Origin: Desulfatibacillum sp.
Lineage (GTDB): Bacteria; Desulfobacterota; Desulfobacteria; Desulfobacterales; Desulfatibacillaceae
NCBI GenBank assembly: GCA_016342355.1
Contig: JAEINP010000028.1
Location: 1-64,000, forward strand
DNA: 64,000 nt
Direction: 5' to 3'
In this document: positions 40,822-49,409 of the stretch, in pieces
Layout of the letters: each line of letters begins with the position of its first letter
Position numbering within the stretch: position 1 is the first letter of the stretch
Program-made: the position numbers and the translations under genes
The notes under the pieces: model-generated
Seen by the model: only the letters and a program-made list of their open reading frames with translations
Told to the model about the DNA's origin: nothing
The model's database searches: none

Positions 40822-42786
40822 CTAAAAGAGCAAATCCAGGTACCAAGCGATTTCCATCCTGTTTTTATAACGGACCTTTCGATCTTCCAGGCCATCCCGA
40901 TTGATTTCCGTGGCATGGAGGCTGATCTCCTTCAAGAAAGCCTGTTCCCTGTCCTTGCATAGTCCCGCATCGCTGATAAAAATCAGATTTTCGGATTCAA
41001 TATAACATGAACGCAAGGAAAGATTAAAGGAACCTATGGCCGCCAATTGGGAATCGTAAAGATATTCCTTGGCATGGCAGTAGGGATTGTCATCCTTGCT
41101 CGGCTCCCCGTTTGTCTCAAATATCCTGATTCCGGCATCCAGCAGTTTATCCATATTATTGAGGCTTATGAAATACCCGGCGCTGAAATAAAGCTGGCTG
41201 GAGGTTTCATAGGAGTTAGTGAGGATACGCACGTCCACGCCCCGTTTGGCCGCGTTAATCAGGGCATCATGCAGATGGCTTGCGGGCAGGGACAGGAACT
41301 GGGATGTGATGTACAGGCTTTGGGTGCTTGCCTGGATGCTTTGAATCAGGGCGTATAGGCTGGCATAGTCCTTTTCCCAGGGTTTGCTTTGAACAAACAT
41401 TGCCTCATATGATCCTGCCTGTTCGTTACGGGGGTGGAGGGCCAGGGGTTGCCGCGCTTCAGGGTTGGTCCGGCTCAAGTCTGCATAGTTATTTAAAAAG
41501 CCCTCCTGAATTTGGTCCACCAGCGGGCCTTCCAGATAGAGATCCAGATCGGTCCAGGTATCAAAATAGCGGTCCTCCAGGTTGCGGCCGCCCACAATGG
41601 CTTTTGTTCCATCCACCACCAGAACTTTTTCATGCACAGCATGGTCTAACAAGGGAAAGGCGGGCAGACCTCCCGGCCCCTGGAAAATTTCCCCGATATC
41701 CTCAGGGTGAGGCTGATCCGGCGATAGCACGCCTCTATCCTCCAACACCCGTGTCAGCCAATGGGCGGGAGGGCCTTTTCTTGCGTTGTGTCTTTCCGCC
41801 AGATCACGGGAAGAAACCAGAATCACGTTCACACCCCGCCCAGGGCTTTTTGACAGAAAATTCTTCACCATAAACTGGCCAGGCTTGTTGCCGGAGAGTT
41901 TTTTCTCGGCGGTTTCCATCCATTTGCCCACAAGCTGGTCCAGTTCCAGGCGCAGGGCGCCTGCCGGAGAAGTGGGCAACTGGCTGCCTGCATTGAGGAT
42001 GATGTTAACCTCCACGCCCTGCTTGGCTTTTTCCAGGAGGAGTTTCATCACCCTTCCCTGAGCCACATCCTTGTCAAAGGTATACGATTGGAGGTTTATC
42101 TGGCTTGTGGCCTGTTCCATGATTTCCAGGCGTTTTTCCAGGGCAGCGGGACCGTCATCCAGTACCTGGACAAGGTTGCCCCTGGTAAAGACGCTTTTCC
42201 CTGTCTGTTCTAAAAGCTGCTTCAAGGCCGGTGATCCCACGGCAGGAAAATTTTCAGGCCTGCAGAACTCCACGGTAAACCTGGCTATGCCCTGACCGTC
42301 AGCCCCCAGGGTATCCACAGCCCGGATGGGAATCTGGTATGTACCGGGATCGGCCAAGTCTCCTACCAGCAGGATTCCGTTGTACCGTCCCTCTCCGGAA
42401 AGCAGGGTTCGCCGGGGGTCTGGCCTGAAATCCACATCCTGGAAGGTCAGGGTGTGTCCCATGGAAGCCCGCACATAGTCTATGGAGCAATTGTCGTTGG
42501 GGGAAAAAACCGTGCAGGAAAGGCGGACCCTGTTATTGCCGGAATTGGGAATCACCTGGGGATAGGCGCTGATATCCTTCACCACCACCGGGGTTTCGGA
42601 AATGGTTTCAACTGGCATGACCTGAGGCAAAGGCTCAGCCAATGCTGGCAGGGCAACCGCACAACCCACCCACAGGATCAGGAGCAGGCTTTTTATAGAA
42701 AACAAACCGGATTTGTTGATTTTTCCACCCATGAAAAAGAGAACCGCCATGTTCGGTGAGGAGCAGAACAGATTTTGTTCAAGCAA
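40822..42786 (-). CDS. Exported phospholipase D-family protein (two HKD motifs)
   Basis: Up to 654 aa. The signal peptide core S-L-L-L-I-L-W-V-G-C-A-V-A-L-P-A-L-A follows an internal ATG at 42732, so the true start may be there. Both catalytic HxKx4D motifs are present: V-H-E-K-V-L-V-V-D-G followed by G-G-R-N, and C-H-A-K-E-Y-L-Y-D-S followed by G-S-F-N-L-S. An N-terminal beta-rich domain of about 150 residues precedes them. Likely a periplasmic phosphatidyltransferase or phospholipase related to cardiolipin synthases; substrate undetermined. Confidence 0.82.
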   Translation of the reverse strand: MLEQNLFCSSPNMAVLFFMGGKINKSGLFSIKSLLLILWVGCAVALPALAEPLPQVMPVETISETPVVVKDISAYPQVIPNSGNNRVRLSCTVFSPNDNCSIDYVRASMGHTLTFQDVDFRPDPRRTLLSGEGRYNGILLVGDLADPGTYQIPIRAVDTLGADGQGIARFTVEFCRPENFPAVGSPALKQLLEQTGKSVFTRGNLVQVLDDGPAALEKRLEIMEQATSQINLQSYTFDKDVAQGRVMKLLLEKAKQGVEVNIILNAGSQLPTSPAGALRLELDQLVGKWMETAEKKLSGNKPGQFMVKNFLSKSPGRGVNVILVSSRDLAERHNARKGPPAHWLTRVLEDRGVLSPDQPHPEDIGEIFQGPGGLPAFPLLDHAVHEKVLVVDGTKAIVGGRNLEDRYFDTWTDLDLYLEGPLVDQIQEGFLNNYADLSRTNPEARQPLALHPRNEQAGSYEAMFVQSKPWEKDYASLYALIQSIQASTQSLYITSQFLSLPASHLHDALINAAKRGVDVRILTNSYETSSQLYFSAGYFISLNNMDKLLDAGIRIFETNGEPSKDDNPYCHAKEYLYDSQLAAIGSFNLSLRSCYIESENLIFISDAGLCKDREQAFLKEISLHATEINRDGLEDRKVRYKNRMEIAWYLDLLF

Positions 42787-42945
42787 ATTATTTGCACGGT
42801 TTAGTATTTTCGGGCCAAAAGGTCCAGCCGTTTTTATGCAAGCGAACTATCGTTCGGTTTTTTCAGAAAGAACTTGCGGAATTTTGCAGTTTTAATACAA
42901 TTGGCTTTCAAACCACCCCCCGTTACTTTCAACAAGGAGCGTTGC

Positions 42946-44946
42946 ATGTATAAACATCTTTTTTCTCCTATAAAAATCAATAGCGTGGAAATCAAAAACC
43001 GGATAGCCTACCCTGCCTTGGGATTATTATACAGCTATGACGGTGGCCTAAATGACCGGTATTACAATTTTTTCAAGGAAAGGGCTGAGGGCGGCGCAGG
43101 CATTGTGACCGTTGGGCCTGTGGGCGTGGATTTCATCGGGTCCGGCATCGTGGTTCTCTCCCTGGCCTCCGATGAAGCGATTCCATCCTTCACCAAGCTG
43201 GCGGACACTATTCATGGGGGCGGCGCCAAAGCCTGGGTCCAGTTGTTCCATGCGGGGCGCTACGCCCACCCCATAGTCATTAACAACCAGCAGCCCCTGG
43301 GAGTATCACCGGTTTTCAGTCCTTACTCCAAGGCCACGCCTAAAGAGATGGACCTGGAGGAAATCAAGGGTGTGCAAAAAGCCTTTGTGGATGCGGGCAA
43401 ACGGGCCAAGGCCGCAGGTTTTGACGGGGTGGAGATCATAGGCTCCGCCGGGTATTTGATCACCCAGTTCCTATCCCCCACCACCAACCTCCGCAAGGAC
43501 CAATACGGCGGTTCCTTTGAAAACAGAGTACGTTTTCCCCGGGAAATCATAGAAATGGTGCGGGAAGCTGTGGGACCGGACTTTCCCGTGACCATCCGTA
43601 TGGCAGGAAACGACTTTATTCCCGGAGCCAATACGGACGTGGACATGCCCGCCATTGCCCGGGTTTATGAAAAGGCCGGCATTGATGCCATCAACGTCAC
43701 TGGCGGCTGGCACGAAACCAAGGTGCCCCAGTTGCCCATGGACCTTCCCCGGGGGGCTTTCGCATTTTTGGCGGCCAATGTAAAAAGGGCGGTGAATGTG
43801 CCTGTCATGGCTTCCAACCGCATATCCGACCCGGCCAGCGCGGAAAAAATCATCCGGGACAATTGCGCGGACATGGTCAACCTGGGCAGGGTGTTGATCG
43901 CCGATCCTGAATGGCCCAAAAAGGCCAAACAGGGTCTGGCCCATGAAATCCGGCCTTGTGTGGCTTGCAACCAGGGATGTACGGACCAGGTTTTTACAGG
44001 GCAACCGGTTTTTTGCATGGTCAACGCACGGGCCAGTTACGAGGGTGACCGGGTTATCACCAAGACGGATTCGCCCAAGAAAGTCATGATTGTGGGCGCA
44101 GGCCCCGGTGGCCTGGAAGCGGCGGTTACTGCCACCTTGGCAGGCCATAAGGTTTCCCTGTACGAAAAGGGCGACGATATTGGCGGCCAGTTGTGGCTGG
44201 CGGGGGCGCCTCCCCACAAGCACGAGATTTTCGAGATTATCCGCTACTATCGAGCCATGATGAAAAAGTACGGGATCGACCTGCATTTGAACACAGAGGT
44301 GGACAAGGATCTTATTCAAAAGGCCGCGCCGGACTATATTATTGTTGCTGAGGGGGCCGAGCCCCTGATTCCGCCCATTGAGGGCAAGGATGACGCCTGT
44401 GTGCTGAACGCCTGGAATGTGCTCCTGGAAGATCCTCCTCTGGGGCCGGAAGTGGCTGTGGTGGGCGGCGGAGCCGTTGGCCTGGAGACCGCTATGTTTG
44501 CCGCTGCCAAGGGCACCCTTAATCCTGAAGCTGTGCATTTTCTCATGGCTTACGATGCCGTGCCGCCGGAGCGCATCAAAAAATTCATGTTCGAGGGTTC
44601 CTCCAAAGTGACGGTCTTTGAAATGCTGGACAAGTCCGGCAAGGACGTGGGCCGTTCCACCAAGTGGGTGCTCATGGACAATACCCGGCGTTACGGCATT
44701 GACATCCTGACGAGCGCAAAAGTCCTTTCGGTCAGCGGGGGGCTGGTGAAATATGAGTTGGGAGGAACGGTTACGGAAAAGCAGTTTGACCATGTGATCA
44801 TGGCAGTGGGCTCCAAATCCACGACCAAAGTATCGCAAATGGTGGAAGGCTTAGGCATTCCGTTCGCCACCATCGGGGATTGCGCGGCCCCCCGAAAGAT
44901 TGACAGCGCCATTCACGGAGGCTTTTTGGCGGCCACTGCCATTTAG
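42946..44946 (+). CDS. 2,4-dienoyl-CoA reductase-type NADH:flavin oxidoreductase
   Basis: 666 aa from ATG 42946 (CAAGGAGCGTTGC upstream), the length of FadH-type enzymes. The old-yellow-enzyme barrel (1 to about 340) has L-F-H-A-G-R-Y and F-D-G-V-E-I. A C-V-A-C-N-Q-G-C plus downstream Cys set ligates the [4Fe-4S] cluster, followed by FAD and NAD(P) Rossmann domains (I-V-G-A-G-P-G-G-L-E-A; V-V-G-G-G-A-V-G-L-E). It reduces enoyl/dienoyl-CoA or related compounds and would fit growth on unsaturated substrates. Transcribed alone; a terminator follows. Confidence 0.85.
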   Translation: MYKHLFSPIKINSVEIKNRIAYPALGLLYSYDGGLNDRYYNFFKERAEGGAGIVTVGPVGVDFIGSGIVVLSLASDEAIPSFTKLADTIHGGGAKAWVQLFHAGRYAHPIVINNQQPLGVSPVFSPYSKATPKEMDLEEIKGVQKAFVDAGKRAKAAGFDGVEIIGSAGYLITQFLSPTTNLRKDQYGGSFENRVRFPREIIEMVREAVGPDFPVTIRMAGNDFIPGANTDVDMPAIARVYEKAGIDAINVTGGWHETKVPQLPMDLPRGAFAFLAANVKRAVNVPVMASNRISDPASAEKIIRDNCADMVNLGRVLIADPEWPKKAKQGLAHEIRPCVACNQGCTDQVFTGQPVFCMVNARASYEGDRVITKTDSPKKVMIVGAGPGGLEAAVTATLAGHKVSLYEKGDDIGGQLWLAGAPPHKHEIFEIIRYYRAMMKKYGIDLHLNTEVDKDLIQKAAPDYIIVAEGAEPLIPPIEGKDDACVLNAWNVLLEDPPLGPEVAVVGGGAVGLETAMFAAAKGTLNPEAVHFLMAYDAVPPERIKKFMFEGSSKVTVFEMLDKSGKDVGRSTKWVLMDNTRRYGIDILTSAKVLSVSGGLVKYELGGTVTEKQFDHVIMAVGSKSTTKVSQMVEGLGIPFATIGDCAAPRKIDSAIHGGFLAATAI

Positions 44947-45091
44947 TCATCCCATTGCGTGACTACCGGTGGACGATCGGCTGAAAAGCTGTTGACAAAA
45001 CGGGTCGAATTATGTTTCCTGTCTCCCAGCAACAGGCAGTATCGCACCGGAATCGATAGCTTTTTACATTTCATGCATTTGTAAAGTATCA

Positions 45092-45130
45092 GGGGGTACG
45101 CCGTATTTTTTTGCGGAGTGCCCCTTTTTT
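45092..45130 (+). terminator. Rho-independent terminator after the flavoenzyme gene
   Basis: GGGGGTACGCCG pairs with CGGAGTGCCCC across a T-rich loop and is followed by TTTTTT (45125-45130). Confidence 0.75.
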
Positions 45131-45232
45131 ATATAGGATTCCAGTCATTTGTCTATCTTTATAGGTCTTAAAACCTATGTATCACTTTGCACAAGGCATG
45201 AAAGATTGCCCGCTCCAATGAAAGGCGCCACC

Positions 45233-47173
45233 ATGAAGATCGGCCTTCGCACCAAATTCCTGGCTTCCGCTTTGTCCATCCTTTTTGTTTTGTTATCTAT
45301 TTTCGGATCAGTCATTTATTTCAAGGTCCGGGGCACCCTGGAAGATAACGCAAAAACCCAAATGCTGCTCCACGCGGCTTCTTCATCCCGCCATCTTTCG
45401 TCCTGGATTCAAAGGGCCAATCTGGAGTTGGAGCACTGGGCCGGTGAAAAGACGTACCGGCAAGCCTTGCCCGATTCGTTCATGGGAAAGGCCTTCAGGA
45501 AGCAGAATCAAACCATCCTGGAAGAACTGCACTCCAAATATGTTTTTTACGATGTGATCACCCTAAGCGACTCCAACGGGGAGCCCATTGCCTCTTCGGA
45601 CATGGATGCAGCCCGTCTGACCAAGGCCCAACTTGTAAGCCGCATGGCGGCCTCCTCCGAGGAAGCAGGCCAAACTCTCAGGGTGTTTCAAAGCCCTCTT
45701 ACTGGCAAGCCTGCTCTTTTGTTGTTTGCGCAGGTAAACGGTGATAATATTTCCGGTTTTTTGTCCGCCCATATCAATATGGACTTTTTCAGGGCCAATT
45801 TCATGGATGATATCAAGGTAGGCGAAACCGGCAAGGCTTACCTGTTGAATGATGAGGGTTTGATAGTCAGCCATCCTTCCCATAGCGATGCCAATCCTTT
45901 GGAATTTTCCTTAAACACCATTGATTCGGGCCTGGACAAAGATTTCGCCCGCGATAAAAAGGGGGTTTATGAACACACCCTGGCCCTTGCCAAGGTGTCC
46001 GGCGTGACGAATATGACTGCCATCAGCAAAGTGGAAGGAACAAACCTTTACGTGGCCCTAAGCGCCCCTTCCAGGGAAATCCTGGCAGGCGCCAGACAAG
46101 TCAGTTTTTCGGTGATTGCGGTCAGCGTTTTTTTATTGATAGCGACGGGCCTGTTTGCTTGGCTGTTAGTGGACTTTTTTGTCATCAGGCCCCTGACAAT
46201 AGTGAGCCTGGGCTTGAAGGACGTGGCCATGGGCGAAGGGGACCTGACCCGGAGGCTGGAAGTCACAAGCACCGATGAGGTTGGAGAACTGGCCCAATGG
46301 TTTAACAAATTCATGGGCAAACAGCAGACCATGGTCACTGATATCATGGAATCGGCCAATTCTTTGGCCACTCTCACTTCCCAGATTTCATCCACGGCCA
46401 CCCAGTTCGCCAGCAGCGCCACAGAGATGGTCAGTTCTGTCTCCGAAATCAGCACCACCGGAGAAGAAGTTAAGGAAACCGTGCGCGTGTCCAGCGAAAA
46501 GGCTGAAGGGGTCGCCCAATCCGCCGAGGATACGGAAAAGGTTTCTCAGGGCGGCCTTTCCGCCACTGCCAGGAATCTGGACGGCATGCACCGGATCAAG
46601 GAAGAAATGGAATACATTGCGGAAAGCATCGTCAAATTGAGCGAGCAAACTCAAAACATTGCCGAAATCATAGATGCTGTGAACGAACTGGCCAATCAGT
46701 CCAATCTTTTGTCCGTTAATGCCTCCATTGAAGCGGCAAAGGCCGGGGAATTCGGCAAGGGCTTTGCCGTGGTGGCCCAGGAGGTAAAATCCCTGGCCGA
46801 CCAGTCCAAGCAGTCCACCCAACAGGTGCGAAACATTCTCCAGGAAATCCAGAACGCCACCAGCGCAGCGGTCATGGCCACGGAAAGAGGTTCCAAGGCC
46901 GTGGACATGGGGAGCGAGCTTTCTTCCGAGGCCGAGGAGGCCATCCGCAGGCTTTCCCACAGCACCACGGAATCGGCGAAATCCTCCCGCCTGATCGCCG
47001 CCTCCAGCCAGCAACAACTGGCAGGCATGGAGCAACTGGCCCAGGCGTTGGAGAGCATCAAGTTCGCCTGCCAGCAAAATGTGGACAGCGCCAAGCAACT
47101 GGAAGATTCCACCATCAGCCTCATGGACTTGGGGCAGGCGCTCAAGAGCATGGCCGGGCGTTTTAAGGTTTAG
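45233..47173 (+). CDS. Methyl-accepting chemotaxis protein with periplasmic Cache-type sensor
   Basis: About 646 aa from ATG 45233 (AAAGGCG upstream). TM1 at about 10-32, a periplasmic sensor with G-E-T-G-K-A-Y-L-L-N-D-E-G (Cache strand), TM2 near 290-315, a HAMP domain (G-E-G-D-L-T-R-R-L) and a long coiled-coil signalling domain whose hairpin tip contains L-A-N-Q-S-N-L-L-S-V-N-A-S-I-E-A-A-K-A-G-E. It signals through CheA/CheW; ligand unknown. It ends just before a DNA-methylase fragment. Confidence 0.88.
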   Translation: MKIGLRTKFLASALSILFVLLSIFGSVIYFKVRGTLEDNAKTQMLLHAASSSRHLSSWIQRANLELEHWAGEKTYRQALPDSFMGKAFRKQNQTILEELHSKYVFYDVITLSDSNGEPIASSDMDAARLTKAQLVSRMAASSEEAGQTLRVFQSPLTGKPALLLFAQVNGDNISGFLSAHINMDFFRANFMDDIKVGETGKAYLLNDEGLIVSHPSHSDANPLEFSLNTIDSGLDKDFARDKKGVYEHTLALAKVSGVTNMTAISKVEGTNLYVALSAPSREILAGARQVSFSVIAVSVFLLIATGLFAWLLVDFFVIRPLTIVSLGLKDVAMGEGDLTRRLEVTSTDEVGELAQWFNKFMGKQQTMVTDIMESANSLATLTSQISSTATQFASSATEMVSSVSEISTTGEEVKETVRVSSEKAEGVAQSAEDTEKVSQGGLSATARNLDGMHRIKEEMEYIAESIVKLSEQTQNIAEIIDAVNELANQSNLLSVNASIEAAKAGEFGKGFAVVAQEVKSLADQSKQSTQQVRNILQEIQNATSAAVMATERGSKAVDMGSELSSEAEEAIRRLSHSTTESAKSSRLIAASSQQQLAGMEQLAQALESIKFACQQNVDSAKQLEDSTISLMDLGQALKSMAGRFKV

Positions 47174-47174
47174 A

Positions 47175-47417
47175 ATACCGGATCCGCCTTACTACCTGGC
47201 GCCCTATTACAAACATAATATGGATCTCCCGGATTATGAGGAAATGGCGTCCGTCCTGGCCGGGATCCAGGGAAAGTTTCTCCTGAGCATCAATGACGCG
47301 CCCGAAATGCAGGAGGCCTTCAAGGCCTTTACCATAGAACACGTGACCCTGAAATATACCCTAGCCAGGGAGGCTTTCACCACTGGAAAGGAGTTGCTGG
47401 TAAGGAATTTCGGGTAG
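47175..47417 (+). pseudogene. C-terminal fragment of a D12-class (Dam-type) DNA adenine methylase
   Basis: An 80-codon open frame that begins with R-I-P-D-P-P-Y-Y, the catalytic D-P-P-Y motif of adenine methylases, and continues with L-S-I-N-D-A-P-E and the usual end K-E-L-L-V-R-N-F. The whole N-terminal two-thirds (SAM-binding F-x-G-x-G, target recognition) is missing, replaced by the end of the chemoreceptor gene. The fragment has no start or ribosome-binding site of its own, so it is a remnant. Part of its sequence recurs at about 48404-48424. Confidence 0.72.
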
Positions 47418-47461
47418 CCGCCTGTTTAACCTTGCAACACGGGTTTCTCCTATGTGAGAAG

Positions 47462-47497
47462 AGGGGGATATTGGAATGGAATACCCCTATTTTTTAT
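47462..47497 (+). terminator. Terminator-like hairpin after the methylase fragment
   Basis: AGGGGGATATT pairs imperfectly with AATACCCCT, followed by ATTTTTTATG on the plus strand. Confidence 0.5.
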
Positions 47498-47553
47498 GGC
47501 TGGACAGCACCATCTTTATTACCTTTGCCAATCTGCAGTTTTAGGAGAATAGC

Positions 47554-47784
47554 GTGGATGGCACCATTTGCCTGATTCTTAACGAGGATGAGGCCTTGGT
47601 TCTGTTTGATTGGGTAACAAGATTCAATGAAAAGGGCCTTAGCGAATTTGAAGGTCAAACAGAAGAAAGAGTTCTGTGGGATATAGAGGCTGCCTTAGAA
47701 AAAAGTTTAGCCGCTCCTTTTAAGGAGAACTATTTGAAATTACCCGTCGATGCAAGGCGGCGTGTGCGCGATCAGGTGGAATAG
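47554..47784 (+). CDS. Small acidic protein, unknown function
   Basis: 76 aa, starting at GTG with AGGAGAATAGC upstream. Composition is acidic, with I-L-N-E-D-E-A-L-V-L-F-D-W and E-E-R-V-L-W-D-I-E-A-A-L-E-K. I recognise the pattern as a recurrent small bacterial family, often near toxin/immunity or DMP19-like genes, but know no function. It is part of an AT-richer patch together with the next gene, consistent with import on a mobile island. Confidence 0.5.
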   Translation: MDGTICLILNEDEALVLFDWVTRFNEKGLSEFEGQTEERVLWDIEAALEKSLAAPFKENYLKLPVDARRRVRDQVE

Positions 47785-47851
47785 TAGTCAAATCCCTACC
47801 AATACGCAAGGTTTGGGTTATGATACCTACCGCTGCAAAAGGAGACATAAC

Positions 47852-48355
47852 ATGACTGAAATACAGTGGTTTGAAGATTACACCGGTCAGACAACGGACG
47901 AATTAATAGCCCTTGAAGGACGATATAGAAAAGACTCCATCGTTCTCGCGTTCGAATCGGTGCTTGATCAAAGGGCCGACAAATTTGGGCCGCAAAGCCT
48001 AAGCCAAGAAGAGCTCGTCATCCTTGCCATTGAGGCACTGGAGCGCGAAGTTAACAATGGTGGTTATGAGCAGTTTTTTATCAATTCATCCTATGAATAT
48101 TCACCTACTATTGTTGACGCCCTAAATCGGATTGGATGCTCTGATGCTGCCGCTATTACGCAAGATGCAATTGACTCTCTTGGAATTCGAGGGGCTATCA
48201 CGATCGAAAAAGTTGAGCAAATAATGAAAGAAGAGGACGAAGGTCGTGAGGAAAAGTTAGGGGCGTGTGATGATAGATATTTTGATACGATAGGTGATCT
48301 GTCTGAGCCTCTTTTTGAATTCATAAAGGCCAATAAAGGTAACATCAAGTGCTAA
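47852..48355 (+). CDS. DMP19-like (DUF4375) protein
   Basis: 167 aa from ATG 47852, with AAAGGAGACATAAC upstream. The central E-V-N-N-G-G-Y-E-Q-F-F-I-N-S block, followed by A-L-N-R-I-G-C, is the signature of DMP19/DUF4375. The Neisseria founder of the family is a DNA-mimicking acidic protein that relieves a repressor. The protein is strongly acidic, especially at the C-terminus. A DNA-mimic or immunity role on a mobile island is plausible but unproven. Confidence 0.7.
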   Translation: MTEIQWFEDYTGQTTDELIALEGRYRKDSIVLAFESVLDQRADKFGPQSLSQEELVILAIEALEREVNNGGYEQFFINSSYEYSPTIVDALNRIGCSDAAAITQDAIDSLGIRGAITIEKVEQIMKEEDEGREEKLGACDDRYFDTIGDLSEPLFEFIKANKGNIKC

Positions 48356-48550
48356 TCCCCTGACCATCAAATATTCCAATCCCAGGAACACAGGGCTTAT
48401 CTTGCATATGAGGAAATGGCATCCGTCAATCGTTCTTCATGGATGGTGATGACCTTGCCTGATGTTCCCTCTTTTGATCCGTCTGAAACTCTGGTATCAT
48501 TCATTCGCCCCAAGAACCAAGCCAAGCACGCATTGTGGAGGCCATAGGCC

Positions 48551-48973
48551 AGTTGGATCCTGAAAACGGGGGAACGCAAGGTGAAGATGGGCAGGAAGTT
48601 GTTTGCCATGATGCAACGGCTATACAAATCCGGAGATAAGAGGAAGCCATGGGTCTTCCTGAGCCCTTCAACCGGGAAAAAACGTAGATACAGCGGTGAT
48701 ATGCTCCGCAAGATAAAAGGCTACTGCATGGCCGCGGGGGTTTCTCCTTTCGGCTATCATGCGATCAGGCACCTTTCCGCCAAGACAGCCAAAGAGGCTT
48801 GCATTGAAACCCGGGACGTGGGTAAGTTCCTGGGTCATCTTAGGGAGTCTACCACGGAAAGATATCTGGAGTCTCTGGAGCCAGGCCTTAACGCTGTTTC
48901 GGATGCACTGGAAGATGGTAACGAAAATAAAATGGTTGACCAAGTGGTTGACGGCGATACCGAAAAGGAGTGA
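48551..48973 (+). pseudogene. C-terminal fragment of a tyrosine recombinase (integrase)
   Basis: The frame carries only the catalytic domain's second half: F-G-Y-H-A-I-R-H-L (the HxxR box), F-L-G-H-L-R-E-S-T-T (box with the third His) and E-R-Y-L, whose Tyr would be the nucleophile. The N-terminal DNA-binding and first catalytic-Arg parts are absent, and an in-frame stop lies just upstream. It ends 42 bp from the 3' end of tRNA-Ser, the usual place of an integrase beside its attachment site. Probably inactive. Confidence 0.72.
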
Positions 48974-49015
48974 ATTCGGTGTGCGGTAGGTTTTGCTAAG
49001 TGCCTGAAATAATGG

Positions 49016-49105
49016 CGGAGAGAATGGGATTCGAACCCATGATGGAGTGTAACCCCCATACTCGCTTAGCAGGCGAGCGCCTTCAGCCGACTCGGCCATC
49101 TCTCC
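49016..49105 (-). tRNA. tRNA-Ser (anticodon GCU)
   Basis: 90 nt. The acceptor GGAGAGA (5') pairs with TCTCTCC (3'), with a G discriminator. A-loop CTGCTAA gives anticodon GCU. The long variable arm expected of serine tRNAs is present (around TATGGGGGTTACACTCC), with T-loop GTTCGAATCC. CCA is not encoded. Its 3' end faces the integrase fragment. Confidence 0.95.
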
Positions 49106-49371
49106 GTAATATATGTCCCGGGGCCGAAAGCCCCATGCAAAGCGGTTGTCAAAGCCAATACCCCTTTATGGGATGGGGTGTCCGCCCGCAAAGTTGAACC
49201 CCCTTATGCATCATCCCGCCCATTTTTGCAAGGGGTTTCTTAATCTTTTCTAACATACGGTGTACGGGGGACAGCATGTAAACACCCGGCCAATCCATGC
49301 AGAAGTGCTGGGGGTGACGGGCGGACTATCCGGCATGAAGTGCTTCCCCGGCTCATGGAAGGTTTGAGACA

Positions 49372-49403
49372 GGCCCCGGCTGAATTTTTGGTCAGCCGGG
49401 GCC
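49372..49403. terminator. 12-bp perfect hairpin downstream of the NYN gene
   Basis: Arms GGCCCCGGCTGA (49372-49383) and TCAGCCGGGGCC (49392-49403), 6 bp after the stop at 49410 in the direction of transcription. No long T-tract on the minus strand. Confidence 0.55.
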
Positions 49404-49409
49404 GGGAAA

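Noticed and set aside
43471-44838. 455-codon open frame opposite the dienoyl-CoA reductase-type gene
   Set aside because: Antisense shadow; the opposite strand has clear motifs, a start and a terminator.
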